From assembly GCA_021299185.1 (NCBI GenBank), contig JAJTHZ010000019.1, forward strand, positions 1 through 42,966: 42,966 bases of DNA, in the 5' to 3' direction. Origin of the DNA: Lysobacteraceae bacterium. Lineage in GTDB: Bacteria > Pseudomonadota > Gammaproteobacteria > Xanthomonadales > Ahniellaceae. The translations under genes were made by a program, and so were the position numbers. Within the stretch, counting starts at the first letter, position 1. Every line of letters begins with the position of its first letter. The notes below the pieces were generated by a model. The model was not told where the DNA came from and searched no databases. It saw only the letters and a list, made by a program, of their open reading frames with translations. Shown piece after piece: positions 24,333 through 33,091 of the stretch.

Positions 24333-26543
24333 ATGAACCGCTTGAAGCTCACCCCGCTGGCGCTGGCGATCGCCGCCGCCGGTTTCGCCCCGCTCGCCGC
24401 CTTCGCCGCGCCGGCCGCCGACCCGCAGCCTGACCCGCAGTCGTCCGAGGAAGCGAAGTCGGACGCCGCGCGCCTCGGCGAGATCACGGTCACCGCGCGC
24501 CGCCGCGAGGAGAACCTCAACGAGATCCCGGTCGCGGTCACCGCGTTCTCCGAGGCCAAGATCGAGACCCTGAACATCGAGGACCTCGGCGATCTGCAGG
24601 GCCAGGTGCCGAACCTGACCATCTATGCCGCGCGCGGCTCGTCGTCCACCGTCACCGCCTACATCCGCGGCATCGGCCAGAGCGACCCGCTGTGGGGCGT
24701 CGAGCCCGGCGTCGGCGTGTACATCGACGACGTGTACGTGGCCCGCCCGCAGGGCGCGCTGCTCGACGTGCTCGACGTCGACCGCATCGAGGTGCTGCGC
24801 GGCCCGCAAGGCACGCTGTACGGCAAGAACACCATCGGCGGCGCGATCAAGTACGTGACCAAGCCGCTGCTGCCGGATTTCGGCGCCAAGGTGTCGCTGA
24901 CCGCCGGCGAGTACGAGCAGCTCGACGTCAAGGCCTCGGTCAACGCGCCGCTGGGCTCGGACGCGCTGGTCGGCCGCTTCAGCGCGGCCTCGCTCAACCG
25001 CGACGGCTTCGGCGAGAACCTCGTCACCGGCGCGCCGATCTCCGACAAGGAGATCCTGGTCGCGCGCGGCACGCTCGGCTTCTATCCGTCGGATGCGCTC
25101 AACGTGGTGGTCAGCGCCGACTGGATGGACGACCAGAGCGGCGTGCGCGGCGCGCAGATGCTGGCCCCCAATCGCTTCGCGCCGACGCAGTTGCCGCTCA
25201 CCAGCCGCTACGACGTGCGCAACGGCATGCCGAACGTCAACGACACCGCGATGCAGGGCGCGTCGGCCACCGTGAACTGGCAGCCGGGCGGCGCCTGGGC
25301 GTTCAAGTCGGTCACCGCCTACCGCGAGTCCGACACCACCACCAACATCGACTTCGACACCCTGCCCAACGTGATCGCCGACGTGCGCGCGGAGTACGAG
25401 GACGACCAGTTCACGCAGGAATTCCAGGGCACCTACATCGGCGACAGCCTGTCCGGCGTGGTCGGCCTGTACTACTTCGACGGCAAGGCCGGCGGCACGG
25501 TGCGCAACAACTTCTTCAACCTGCAGTTCGGCACCACCAACGGCTTCGTCGACACCACCCAGTGGGCGCTGTACGGGGAGGGCACGTACCAGGTCAGCGA
25601 CCGCCTCAAGGTGACCGCGGGCGCGCGCTACACCAACGAGAAGAAGGAAGCCAACGTCCTCAACCAGGGCTTCGCCAACGCCCAGTTCCTGACGCCGATC
25701 GCCACCCTGGCCAAGTTCAGCGACGACCTGAGCACCAACAACATCGCGCCCAAGGTCTCGGTCGACTACCAGGCCACCGAGCAGACCATGGTCTATGGCC
25801 TGGTCAGCCGCGGCTTCAAGTCGGGTGGCTACAACATCCGCGCCAACACGGTGTCGTTCCCGCTGTCCGCGCGGCCGTTCAAGGACGAGTCGGTGACCTC
25901 GTTCGAGATCGGCTCCAAGTCGGCGCTGTACAACGACACCTTCTTCCTGAACCTTGCCTACTTCTGGAACAAGTACAAGGACGTGCAGTTGTCGGTGTTC
26001 ACCTCGTTCACGCTGCCGAACGGCCAGTCGTCGTTCTTCGGCGACTTCACCAATGCCGGCAAGGCCGACGTCAAGGGCGTGGAGGTCGAGTTCGTGGCCA
26101 ACCCGACGGAGCGGCTGACGCTGTCGGGCAACCTCGCCTACCTCGATGCCGCGTACAGCGAGTTCATCGACCGCGGCGTCAACGTGGCCAACATCCAGGA
26201 GTTCACCAACGCACCGCCCTTCCAGGCCGGCGTCACGGCGCAGTACCGCTGGGACGTGTTCGGCGGCGAACTCAGCGGCCGCGTCACCGGCACCTACCAG
26301 GGCCGCGTGGTGCCGACCACCGACCTGTCGCCGGCGATCCAGCAGGCGCCCTACGCCCTGCTCGGCGCGGGCCTGCTGTGGCGCAGCGAGGATTCGCCGT
26401 GGAGCGTGGCCCTGCAGGGCAGCAACCTCACCGACCGCGCGTACCGCACCACCGGCTACAACATCGCCGGCCTCGGCGTGCTGACCGGCTTCTACGGTCC
26501 GCCGCGCCAGGTGTCGCTGACCGTGGCCTATACCTTCGACTGA
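24333..26543 (+). CDS. TonB-dependent outer-membrane receptor
   Basis: This 736-residue protein starts at 24333 behind a strong ribosome site, GGAGGA at 24321-24326. The signal peptide ends at AAFAAP. A TonB-box-like start LGEITVTARRREEN (about residue 49) leads into the plug domain (IPVAVTAF, SSTVTAYIRGIGQSDP, VDRIEVLRGPQGTLYGKNTIGGAIKYVTK in three pieces). A 22-strand barrel then runs to the final RQVSLTVAYTFD. Energy comes from TonB-ExbBD in the inner membrane. The ligand is unknown. Plug sequences of this kind are common in receptors for non-iron nutrients in Xanthomonadales and Sphingomonads. The permease on the other side and the PHB-depolymerase-like gene after it suggest hydroxyacid or oligomer uptake. 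Confidence 0.93.
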   Translation: MNRLKLTPLALAIAAAGFAPLAAFAAPAADPQPDPQSSEEAKSDAARLGEITVTARRREENLNEIPVAVTAFSEAKIETLNIEDLGDLQGQVPNLTIYAARGSSSTVTAYIRGIGQSDPLWGVEPGVGVYIDDVYVARPQGALLDVLDVDRIEVLRGPQGTLYGKNTIGGAIKYVTKPLLPDFGAKVSLTAGEYEQLDVKASVNAPLGSDALVGRFSAASLNRDGFGENLVTGAPISDKEILVARGTLGFYPSDALNVVVSADWMDDQSGVRGAQMLAPNRFAPTQLPLTSRYDVRNGMPNVNDTAMQGASATVNWQPGGAWAFKSVTAYRESDTTTNIDFDTLPNVIADVRAEYEDDQFTQEFQGTYIGDSLSGVVGLYYFDGKAGGTVRNNFFNLQFGTTNGFVDTTQWALYGEGTYQVSDRLKVTAGARYTNEKKEANVLNQGFANAQFLTPIATLAKFSDDLSTNNIAPKVSVDYQATEQTMVYGLVSRGFKSGGYNIRANTVSFPLSARPFKDESVTSFEIGSKSALYNDTFFLNLAYFWNKYKDVQLSVFTSFTLPNGQSSFFGDFTNAGKADVKGVEVEFVANPTERLTLSGNLAYLDAAYSEFIDRGVNVANIQEFTNAPPFQAGVTAQYRWDVFGGELSGRVTGTYQGRVVPTTDLSPAIQQAPYALLGAGLLWRSEDSPWSVALQGSNLTDRAYRTTGYNIAGLGVLTGFYGPPRQVSLTVAYTFD

Positions 26544-26550
26544 GCGCCGC

Positions 26551-26578
26551 GCGGCGACCGGCGCCGGCCGGTCGCCGC
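26551..26578. terminator. Strong GC hairpin after the TonB receptor
   Basis: A 12-bp perfect stem (GCGGCGACCGGC at 26551-26562, its complement at 26567-26578) with a GCCG loop starts 8 bases after the receptor stop. There is no T run. It may reduce read-through into the lipoprotein gene or protect the upstream mRNA. Confidence 0.45.
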
Positions 26579-26686
26579 GAGCCGCCGGGCGCCGGGCGCC
26601 GGGGATCGGACCGGCGCGCCGGCGACGCCGCGCAGGACGCAGCGCGGCATCCCGCCGCGAGGCACCCGGACCAGGACATCGCCCGC

Positions 26687-27709
26687 GTGAATCCATCCGC
26701 ATCGCGCACGGCCCTGCTCGGCGTGGCGGTGGTGCTCGCCCTGTCCGCCTGCGGTGGCGAGCCTCCAGCGCCCGCGCTGCCGCGTTTCGACCTCGATCCG
26801 GCACGCGTCGGCGTGGCCGGCCTGTCGTCGGGGGCCTACATGGCGACCCAGGTGCATCTCGCGCTCAACGACCGCGTGGGCGGCGCCGCGCTGTTCGCCG
26901 GCGGGCCGTATGGCTGTGCGGGCGGCGATCTGTCCACCGCGCTGTCGACCTGCATGGCGGCTGAGCATGGGCCACCTGCGGTGTCGGTGCTGGCAGGACG
27001 CGTGCAGGATCGCGCGACGTCCGGCGCGATTGCGCCGCTGTCGGCGCTGTCCGGGGATCGCGTCTACGTCTGGCATGGTCGCGCCGATGCGACCGTCGCG
27101 CCGGTGGTGGGCGAGGCCGCCGCGGCGCTGTACCGCGCGCTCGATCCCGGCCTGGCCGTGACCCTCGACCTGGCCGACGGCGCGGCGCACCTGCTGCCCA
27201 CGCGCGACGCCGGCGTCGCGTGCGACGCGGGCGGCGCACCGTGGATCGGACGCTGCGGGACCGATGGCGCGGCCAGCGCGGTTGGCGCGCTTTTCGGCGC
27301 CGTAAACGTCGACCCGGCGGCGCCGGCGGCCGGGCGCGGTGAGACTTTCGTGTTCGACCAGCGTCCACTGTTCCCGGCCGACGTCGATCCGGTGCTGGCC
27401 GAGTCGGGGCACGGCTACGTGCCGCCGCAATGCCGCGGCGCGCGCTGCGGACTGCTGGTGGTCTTCCACGGCTGCCAGCAGTCCGTCGCGGACGTCGGGC
27501 GCGCGTTCATCGACGACGGCGGCTTCAATCGCGCGGCGGACGCCGCGTCGCTGGTCGTGCTGTACCCGCAGGCGCGCGCCAGTTGGACGCCGCTCAATCC
27601 CAAGGCGTGCTGGGACTGGTGGGGCTACACCGGCGCCGACTACGACACGCGCCAGGGCGCCCAGGTGCGCTTCGTCGCCAACCTGCTCGCGGCAGCCGGC
27701 GTTCCCTGA
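26687..27709 (+). CDS. PHB depolymerase-like esterase lipoprotein (type 2 layout)
   Basis: This 340-residue protein starts at GTG 26687 (AGGA about 12 bases before). That start yields the lipobox LALSAC (Cys22). The lipase box GLSSG (Ser47) lies near the N-terminus and the oxyanion-type VVFHGCQQS lies late, near residue 260. This order, reversed compared with ordinary hydrolases, is that of the type 2 catalytic domain of extracellular polyhydroxybutyrate depolymerases. Other family-like pieces are YVWHGRADATV (Asp) and the late CWDWWGYTGADYD. It has no substrate-binding domain after the catalytic domain, so it may act on short oligomers rather than granules. Lipid anchoring puts it at the outer membrane beside the TonB receptor. 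Confidence 0.8.
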   Translation: MNPSASRTALLGVAVVLALSACGGEPPAPALPRFDLDPARVGVAGLSSGAYMATQVHLALNDRVGGAALFAGGPYGCAGGDLSTALSTCMAAEHGPPAVSVLAGRVQDRATSGAIAPLSALSGDRVYVWHGRADATVAPVVGEAAAALYRALDPGLAVTLDLADGAAHLLPTRDAGVACDAGGAPWIGRCGTDGAASAVGALFGAVNVDPAAPAAGRGETFVFDQRPLFPADVDPVLAESGHGYVPPQCRGARCGLLVVFHGCQQSVADVGRAFIDDGGFNRAADAASLVVLYPQARASWTPLNPKACWDWWGYTGADYDTRQGAQVRFVANLLAAAGVP

Positions 27710-27748
27710 CGCGCGCGCGATCGCACGCCAGCGATTCGCCCGCTGTGC

Positions 27749-28115
27749 GTAGGAGCGCGCTTGCGCGCGACCGCCACCCGATACGTTGCGGCAAGACCCG
27801 GGTGTTGCGGTCGCCCGCAAGCGGGCTCCTACGATTGCCCGGCAGCGGTTCGTATGCGTCACGTAGGAGCGCGCTTGCGCGCGATCGCCACCCCACACGC
27901 CGCGGCAAGACCCGGTTGCTGCGGTCGCCCGCAAGCGGGCTCCTACGATTGCCCGGCAGCGGTTCGTATGCGTCACGTAGGAGCGCGCTTGCGCGCGATC
28001 GCGACCTCGCACGCCGCGGCAAGACCCGGGTGTTTCGGTCGCCCGCAAGCGGGCTCCTACGATTGCCGGGCAGCGATTCGCTGGCGTCTTGTCGATTCGC
28101 GCTGGCGCGCGACTG
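27749..28115. repeat. Tandem REP-like array, about 114-bp period
   Basis: The array fills most of the 482-base gap 27710-28191. Forward units (GTAGGAGCGCGCTTGCGCGC) start at 27749, 27863 and 27977, exactly 114 bases apart. Reverse units of a second flavour (CCCGCAAGCGGGCTCCTAC) lie at 27807-27832, 27921-27946 and 28036-28060. A decayed pair follows at about 28081-28115. The pattern is that of a BIME made of two palindrome types. No gene is seen in the gap. Confidence 0.85.
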
Positions 28116-28191
28116 CCAGCCCAAGCGCCGCGGCAGGGCCCCGGTGTCGCGGTCGCCGCCATCGTCCGGCGGGCGCCGTTAACATGGGGCC

Positions 28192-31100
28192 ATGACCACC
28201 ACCACCCTCGGCCTGCTCGGCGCGCTGCTGTGGGCGCTGGCGCTGTTCGGCGTTGCGCTCGCGGGCGAGCGCCGGCTGCGCCTGCCGGAACGCGCGTGGT
28301 CGGCGGTGTATGCGCTGTCGCTGGCGGTGTACTGCACCTCGTGGACCTTCTACGGCACGGTCGCTCAGGCCGCCGCGCACGGCTGGGCGGTGCCGCCGAC
28401 CTTCATCGGCACCATCGCGTTGTTCGCGCTGGGCTTTCCCTTCCTCGGGCGGCTGGCGCGGCTGGCGCGCGAGCAGAACAGCACCTCGATCGCGGACCTG
28501 GTCGCCTCGCGCTTCGGCAAGAGCCCGCGGCTCGCCGCGCTGGTCACCGCGGTGGCGGTGGTCGGCATGGTGCCCTACATCGCGCTGCAGTTGCGCGCGG
28601 TGGCGCAGAGCTTCGCGCTGCTGACCGCCGAGGAGGGCGGGGCGATCGCCGCCGCGGCGTGGCAGGACCTCGCGTTCTGGGTCGCGCTGCTGATGGCGGC
28701 ATTCGCGATGCTGTTCGGCACCCGGCGCGCCGCGGCGACCGAGCACAACCGCGGGCTGGTGCTGGCGATGGGCTTCGAATCGCTGTTCAAGCTGGTCGCG
28801 ATGCTGGCGCTCGGCGTGTTCGCCGTGTGGGGCATCGGCGGCGGACCGTCGGAACTCGCCGCGCGCGTGGCCGACCTGCCGCCGCCCGCGCCCGGCGGCG
28901 GCTTCCTCGCCCTGGTGCTGCTCGGCGCGCTGGCGATGTTCACCCTGCCGCACCAGTTCCACATCGGCTTCGTGGAACTCCGCGATCGCGCGCACCTCGC
29001 CAGCGCGCGCTGGCTGTTCCCGCTGTACCTGCTGCTGATCGCGGCACCCATCCTGCCGCTGGCCTGGGCCGGCCAGGTCGCGATCGGCAGCGTACTGCCG
29101 GCGGACTTGTATTCGCTGGCGCTGCCGCTGTCGCGTGGTGCCGATGGCCTCGCGCTGCTGGCCTTCCTCGGGGGCCTGTCGGCGGCCACCGGGATGGTGA
29201 TCATGGCCGCGATCACGCTGTCGATCATGATCGGCAACCACTGGCTGGCGCCCGGCCTGCTGCGCGGGGCGCTGGCCTCGGGCGCGCCGCACCGCGACCT
29301 GCGCGGCGCGGTGCTGGGCCTGCGCAGGCTCGCGATCGGCACGATCCTGCTGCTGGCCTGGGCCTACAGCCGCGCGGTCGGTGAATCGAGCGCGCTGGCC
29401 GACATCGGCGCGCTGAGTTTCTCCGCGTTGGCGCATCTCGCGCCGGGCGTGGTCGCCGCGCTGTACGCGCCGCAGTGGCCGGCACGCGCGGTGGCGATGG
29501 GCCTGCTCGCGGGACTCGGGAGCTGGGCCTGGCTGCTGCTGGTGCCCGCCAGCGTGCAGTCCGGGCTGTTGCCACAGGCACTCATCGACGCAGCCGGCCC
29601 GCTGGCGCCGGAGCGCGTGCTCGGCCTGCAGGGCTGGGACCCGCTGACCCGGGCGGTGCTGCTGAGCCTCGCCGTGCACGCGCTGGTGATGGTGCTGTCC
29701 GCGCGCGGCCGGCGCGGCGCGCCGACGCGCGCCGAGCAACCGATCGCGGCCGGCGAACTGCGAGCGCTCGCCGCGCGCTTCCTGCCGGCGGCGCAGGTCG
29801 CGCGCGCGCTGGACGGGGAGGCGGACGACGCGGCGGTCGATGCCGCGCGCGCGGCCGCGGTCGAGCGCGATCTCGCGGCGGTGGTGGGGGCGGCATCCGC
29901 GCGCTGGCTGCTCGACACCGCGCGGCGCGGCGGCGAGGTCGCCGCGGTGGCGCAGATCGTCGGCGAGGCCTCGGCCGCGGCGCGCTTCAACCAGGTGCTG
30001 CTGGAGGCCGCGCTGGAGAACATGAGCCAGGGCATCAGCGTGGTCGATCGCGAGCTGCGCCTCGTCGCCTGGAACCAGCGCTATGCCGACCTGTTCGGTT
30101 ATCCGCGCGCGCTGCTGGCGGTCGGCACGCCGGTCGAAGCGCTGGTGCGCCACAACGCGCGGCGCGGGCTGCTCGGCGAGGGCGACGCCGAGGCCCTGGT
30201 CGCGCGCCGCCTCGCGCACATGCGCGCCGGCACGCCCTACGTCGCCGAGCGCCGCTTCCCCGACGGCACGGTGGTCGAGATCCGCGGCAACCCGATGCCC
30301 GGCGGTGGCTTCGTCGCCACCTTCACCGACGTCACCGCCTTCCGCCGCGCGCAGCAGGCGCTGGAGCAGGCCAACCTCACGCTGGAGGAGCGCGTGGTGC
30401 TGCGCACCCGCGAGTCGGAAGCCGCACGCGAGGAAGCCGAGCGCGCCAACCGCGCCAAGAGCCGCTTCCTCGCCGCGGTCAGCCACGACCTGCTGCAGCC
30501 GATCAACGCCGCGCACCTGTTCACCCATGCGCTGGCGCAGCAGTTGCAGCATCCGCAGTACCGCGCGGCGGTGGCCGACATCGACGGCGCGCTGACCTCG
30601 ACCGAAACCCTGCTCGCCGGGCTGCTCGACATCTCGCGCCTCGATGCCGGCGGACTCACGCCGCGCATCGACCGTTTTCCGGTGGCCGACGTGCTGGAAC
30701 CCTTGGCAGCCGAATTCGGCGTGCTGGCCCGCGAGCGGGGCATGCAGCTGTCGCGCCCGCCGTGCGCGGCCTGGGTCGAGAGCGACCCGCAGCTGCTGCG
30801 CCGCGTGCTGCAGAATTTCCTGTCCAACGCGGTGCGCTACGGGCAGCGCGGGCGCGTGCTGCTGGGCTGTCGCCGGCACGGCGACGCTCTGCGCATCGAG
30901 GCATGGGACACCGGGCCCGGCATCGCCGAGATCGATCGCACGGCGATCTTCGAGGAGTTCCGCCGCCTCGAGCGTCCGGGCGGCAGCGAAGGACTGGGCC
31001 TCGGGCTCGCGATCGCCGATCGCATCGCGCGCCTGCTCGACCACCGGATCGGCCTGCGCTCCTGGCCCGGGCGCGGCAGCGTTTTCTGGATCGAGGTGCC

Positions 31101-31542
31101 GCGCGTGGCGCCGCAGCCGCGCGCGGCGGCGGTCGCCCCAGCCGCGGTGGGCGCGGTGCCGCGCGCGCGCGTGCTGGTGGTGGACAATGATGCCGCCGTG
31201 CTGCGCGCGATGCAGTCGCTGCTCGGCGGCTGGGACCTCGAGGTCGCCTTGGCGCGCGACAGCGCCGAGGCGCTGGCTTCGGCACGGCGCGCGCCGCCCG
31301 ACCTGCTGGTGCTCGACTACCATCTCGACGGCGCGCGCACCGGGCTCGACGTGCTGGCGCAGGTGCAGGCGGCGATCGGCGAGCGCCCGGCGGTCGTGGT
31401 CTCCGCCGATCACGGCGAGGCCGTCCGCGCGGCGGTGTCGGCCGCCGGCTTGCCGCTGTTGATGAAGCCGATCAAGCCGCTGGCGTTGCGCTCGCTGATG
31501 GCGCGCATGCTCGCCGCGCGCGCCGGGCTGGCCGAGGCCTGA
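28192..31542 (+). CDS. Symporter-PAS-histidine kinase-receiver fusion (CbrA/NahK-like)
   Basis: This 1116-residue protein contains several domains. Residues 1 to about 500 form a sodium:solute symporter-type membrane domain of about 13 helices (SLAVYCTSWTFYGTVAQAA, QNSTSIADLVASRFGKSPR). A PAS domain follows (about 605-720, MSQGISVVDRELRLVAWNQR), then a coiled coil. The HisKA helix is FLAAVSHDLLQPINAAHLF, with the phosphorylated His at 765. The ATP lid region has NFLSNAVRYG and GLGLGLAIADRIA. A C-terminal receiver (VLVVDNDAAVLRAM) has its phospho-Asp at 1042 in LLVLDYHLDG. It probably couples uptake or sensing of a nutrient to a phosphorelay, as in CbrA. No partner regulator gene lies next to it. 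The product ends without a DNA-binding domain. Confidence 0.93.
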   Translation: MTTTTLGLLGALLWALALFGVALAGERRLRLPERAWSAVYALSLAVYCTSWTFYGTVAQAAAHGWAVPPTFIGTIALFALGFPFLGRLARLAREQNSTSIADLVASRFGKSPRLAALVTAVAVVGMVPYIALQLRAVAQSFALLTAEEGGAIAAAAWQDLAFWVALLMAAFAMLFGTRRAAATEHNRGLVLAMGFESLFKLVAMLALGVFAVWGIGGGPSELAARVADLPPPAPGGGFLALVLLGALAMFTLPHQFHIGFVELRDRAHLASARWLFPLYLLLIAAPILPLAWAGQVAIGSVLPADLYSLALPLSRGADGLALLAFLGGLSAATGMVIMAAITLSIMIGNHWLAPGLLRGALASGAPHRDLRGAVLGLRRLAIGTILLLAWAYSRAVGESSALADIGALSFSALAHLAPGVVAALYAPQWPARAVAMGLLAGLGSWAWLLLVPASVQSGLLPQALIDAAGPLAPERVLGLQGWDPLTRAVLLSLAVHALVMVLSARGRRGAPTRAEQPIAAGELRALAARFLPAAQVARALDGEADDAAVDAARAAAVERDLAAVVGAASARWLLDTARRGGEVAAVAQIVGEASAAARFNQVLLEAALENMSQGISVVDRELRLVAWNQRYADLFGYPRALLAVGTPVEALVRHNARRGLLGEGDAEALVARRLAHMRAGTPYVAERRFPDGTVVEIRGNPMPGGGFVATFTDVTAFRRAQQALEQANLTLEERVVLRTRESEAAREEAERANRAKSRFLAAVSHDLLQPINAAHLFTHALAQQLQHPQYRAAVADIDGALTSTETLLAGLLDISRLDAGGLTPRIDRFPVADVLEPLAAEFGVLARERGMQLSRPPCAAWVESDPQLLRRVLQNFLSNAVRYGQRGRVLLGCRRHGDALRIEAWDTGPGIAEIDRTAIFEEFRRLERPGGSEGLGLGLAIADRIARLLDHRIGLRSWPGRGSVFWIEVPRVAPQPRAAAVAPAAVGAVPRARVLVVDNDAAVLRAMQSLLGGWDLEVALARDSAEALASARRAPPDLLVLDYHLDGARTGLDVLAQVQAAIGERPAVVVSADHGEAVRAAVSAAGLPLLMKPIKPLALRSLMARMLAARAGLAEA

Positions 31543-31586
31543 GCGCGACGCCCGTCACGCTTGCGCCGTGGAAGCTGGCGCATAAT
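31543..31586 (+). promoter_or_regulatory. Promoter region with shared element, dehydrogenase gene 1
   Basis: The element GCGCGACGCCCGTCACGC (31543-31560) is followed after 20 bases by a possible -10, CATAAT (31581-31586). The gene at 33092 has the same element (16 of 18 bases) at the same distance from its own -10. The core GCGACG-N2-CGTCAC is nearly palindromic. Confidence 0.45.
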
Positions 31587-31613
31587 CAGGTGTCGAACCG
31601 GGGAAGTCTTGCC

Positions 31614-32966
31614 ATGCGCACAATGAACCGTCTTCTTGGCGCGCTGTTGCCTGGGTCCACCGTCCCCGCCGGGGCGCAGGTCGCGCCGAGCGACCTCAAT
31701 CTGGTGCAGGTGGTTCAGGGCCTCACCGCCCCGGTACAGGTGGTCAATGCAGGCGACGGCAGCAACCGTCTGTTCATCGTCGGCCTGCTCGGCCGGGTAT
31801 CGGTCCTTGAGCAGGGTGCGAGCGCGGTCCGCGCTACGCCGTTTTTCGACATCCCGCAGTGCCAGAACACACCGCCGCCGAACCTTTGCGTGCGCACCGA
31901 CTACGAGAATGGCCTGATGGGGATGGCATTCCACCCGAATTTCGAAAGCAACGGGTTCTTCTTCATTCACTACATCGATCGCAACGACGACAGCGTGTTT
32001 GCGCGCGTGCGCGTCTCGCAGACCGATCCGAACGTCGCTGACCTCACGACCCTGACCCCGATCCTGCGCATCGACCACGGCTTCCGGTTCCACCGCGGGG
32101 GCGACCTCGCTTTCGGCCCCGACGGGTTCCTGTACATCCCGATGGGCGACGGCTCAGACCAGGGCGATCCATGCCGCCGCGGGCAGACGCTCACGCCGGC
32201 GCAACTGGCGCAGAACGACCCGCGCAGCGGAGATTGCCCCGCGGATGCCAACTTCGTCGGCCCGCTGGCGAACCCGCGCTCGCGAGCCCTGCTGTCGAAG
32301 GTGATCCGGATCGACGTCAACGGCACCACGCCGGCCGGCAGTAACGAACTTTGCGGCAGCAACCCCGACGGCAGCGCGCCGTACGCGATCCCGCCCGGCA
32401 ATCCCTATGCAGGCAGCAATGGTGTGCCGGGTGCGTGTGACGAGACGTTCTCCTACGGCTGGCGCAATCCGTTCCGGTTCTCGATCGATGCCGAAACCGG
32501 CACCATGTTCCTTGGGGACGTGGGCAACAATTCGCAGGAGGAGATCTCGGCGGACAACATCACCGGAACCGGCAACCGCGACTTCGGCTGGTCCAACTGC
32601 GAAGGCACGCAGGGCGGCCCGAACGGGAACTGCGCCGGATCGGTGCCGCCGGTCTTCCCCTATCCCCGCAACACCGGGCTGGGGTCGTCGGTGACCGGCG
32701 GCTTCGTTTACCGCGGTCCGATCTGGGGCCTGCGCGGGATCTGTTTCTGGAGTGACTTCACCGCCGGCATCATCAGTTTCCTGCGCCGGCCGGTGCCGCC
32801 GTCGACGACCTGGACCAACACCGTCTGGCGCGACACCACCCAGGCCCTGGTGAGTTTCGGCGTCGGCGAGAACGGCGACCTCTATACCGTCGACATCGGA
32901 GGCAACCGCGTCTGGCGCTTCCCGTCCGCCCAGGTCGGGGTGGTGTTCGCCAACGGCTTCGACTAG
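31614..32966 (+). CDS. PQQ-type glucose/sorbosone dehydrogenase, secreted (paralogue 1)
   Basis: This 450-residue protein starts at 31614 after GGGGAAG, giving a short signal peptide (MRTMNRLLGALLPGSTVPAGAQ). The body is a six-bladed propeller of the GSDH family. It has LTAPVQVVNAGDGSNRLFIV, the GLMGMAFHPNFESNGFFFIHY segment (in two parts), GGDLAFGPDGFLYIPMGDGS and ETFSYGWRNPFRFSID, with DVGNNSQEEI later. These enzymes oxidise sugars in the periplasm with pyrroloquinoline quinone, though for many members the substrate is unknown. The last residues are VVFANGFD, a motif shared with the next two secreted proteins. No PQQ synthesis genes are in the window. Confidence 0.88.
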   Translation: MRTMNRLLGALLPGSTVPAGAQVAPSDLNLVQVVQGLTAPVQVVNAGDGSNRLFIVGLLGRVSVLEQGASAVRATPFFDIPQCQNTPPPNLCVRTDYENGLMGMAFHPNFESNGFFFIHYIDRNDDSVFARVRVSQTDPNVADLTTLTPILRIDHGFRFHRGGDLAFGPDGFLYIPMGDGSDQGDPCRRGQTLTPAQLAQNDPRSGDCPADANFVGPLANPRSRALLSKVIRIDVNGTTPAGSNELCGSNPDGSAPYAIPPGNPYAGSNGVPGACDETFSYGWRNPFRFSIDAETGTMFLGDVGNNSQEEISADNITGTGNRDFGWSNCEGTQGGPNGNCAGSVPPVFPYPRNTGLGSSVTGGFVYRGPIWGLRGICFWSDFTAGIISFLRRPVPPSTTWTNTVWRDTTQALVSFGVGENGDLYTVDIGGNRVWRFPSAQVGVVFANGFD

Positions 32967-33016
32967 CAGCAGCGCCCCCCGCGCGGGCGCAGCCCGGCCG
33001 ACGTCCTGCCGCCGGG

Positions 33017-33060
33017 GCGCGACGGGCGTCACGCCCGGGACTGCCCGGACGGCCTATCAT
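33017..33060 (+). promoter_or_regulatory. Promoter region with shared element, dehydrogenase gene 2
   Basis: GCGCGACGGGCGTCACGC (33017-33034) matches the element before the first dehydrogenase gene at 16 of 18 bases. As there, 20 bases separate it from a possible -10, here TATCAT (33055-33060). Confidence 0.45.
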
Positions 33061-33091
33061 CCGGAAGTCCCTGACCCCGCAGAGTGCCGCC

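Noticed and set aside
27749-28115. Possible CRISPR array
   Set aside because: The repeats are palindromic units in inverted pairs, and the sequence between them is itself repeated with a 114-bp period. There are no unique spacers and no cas genes.
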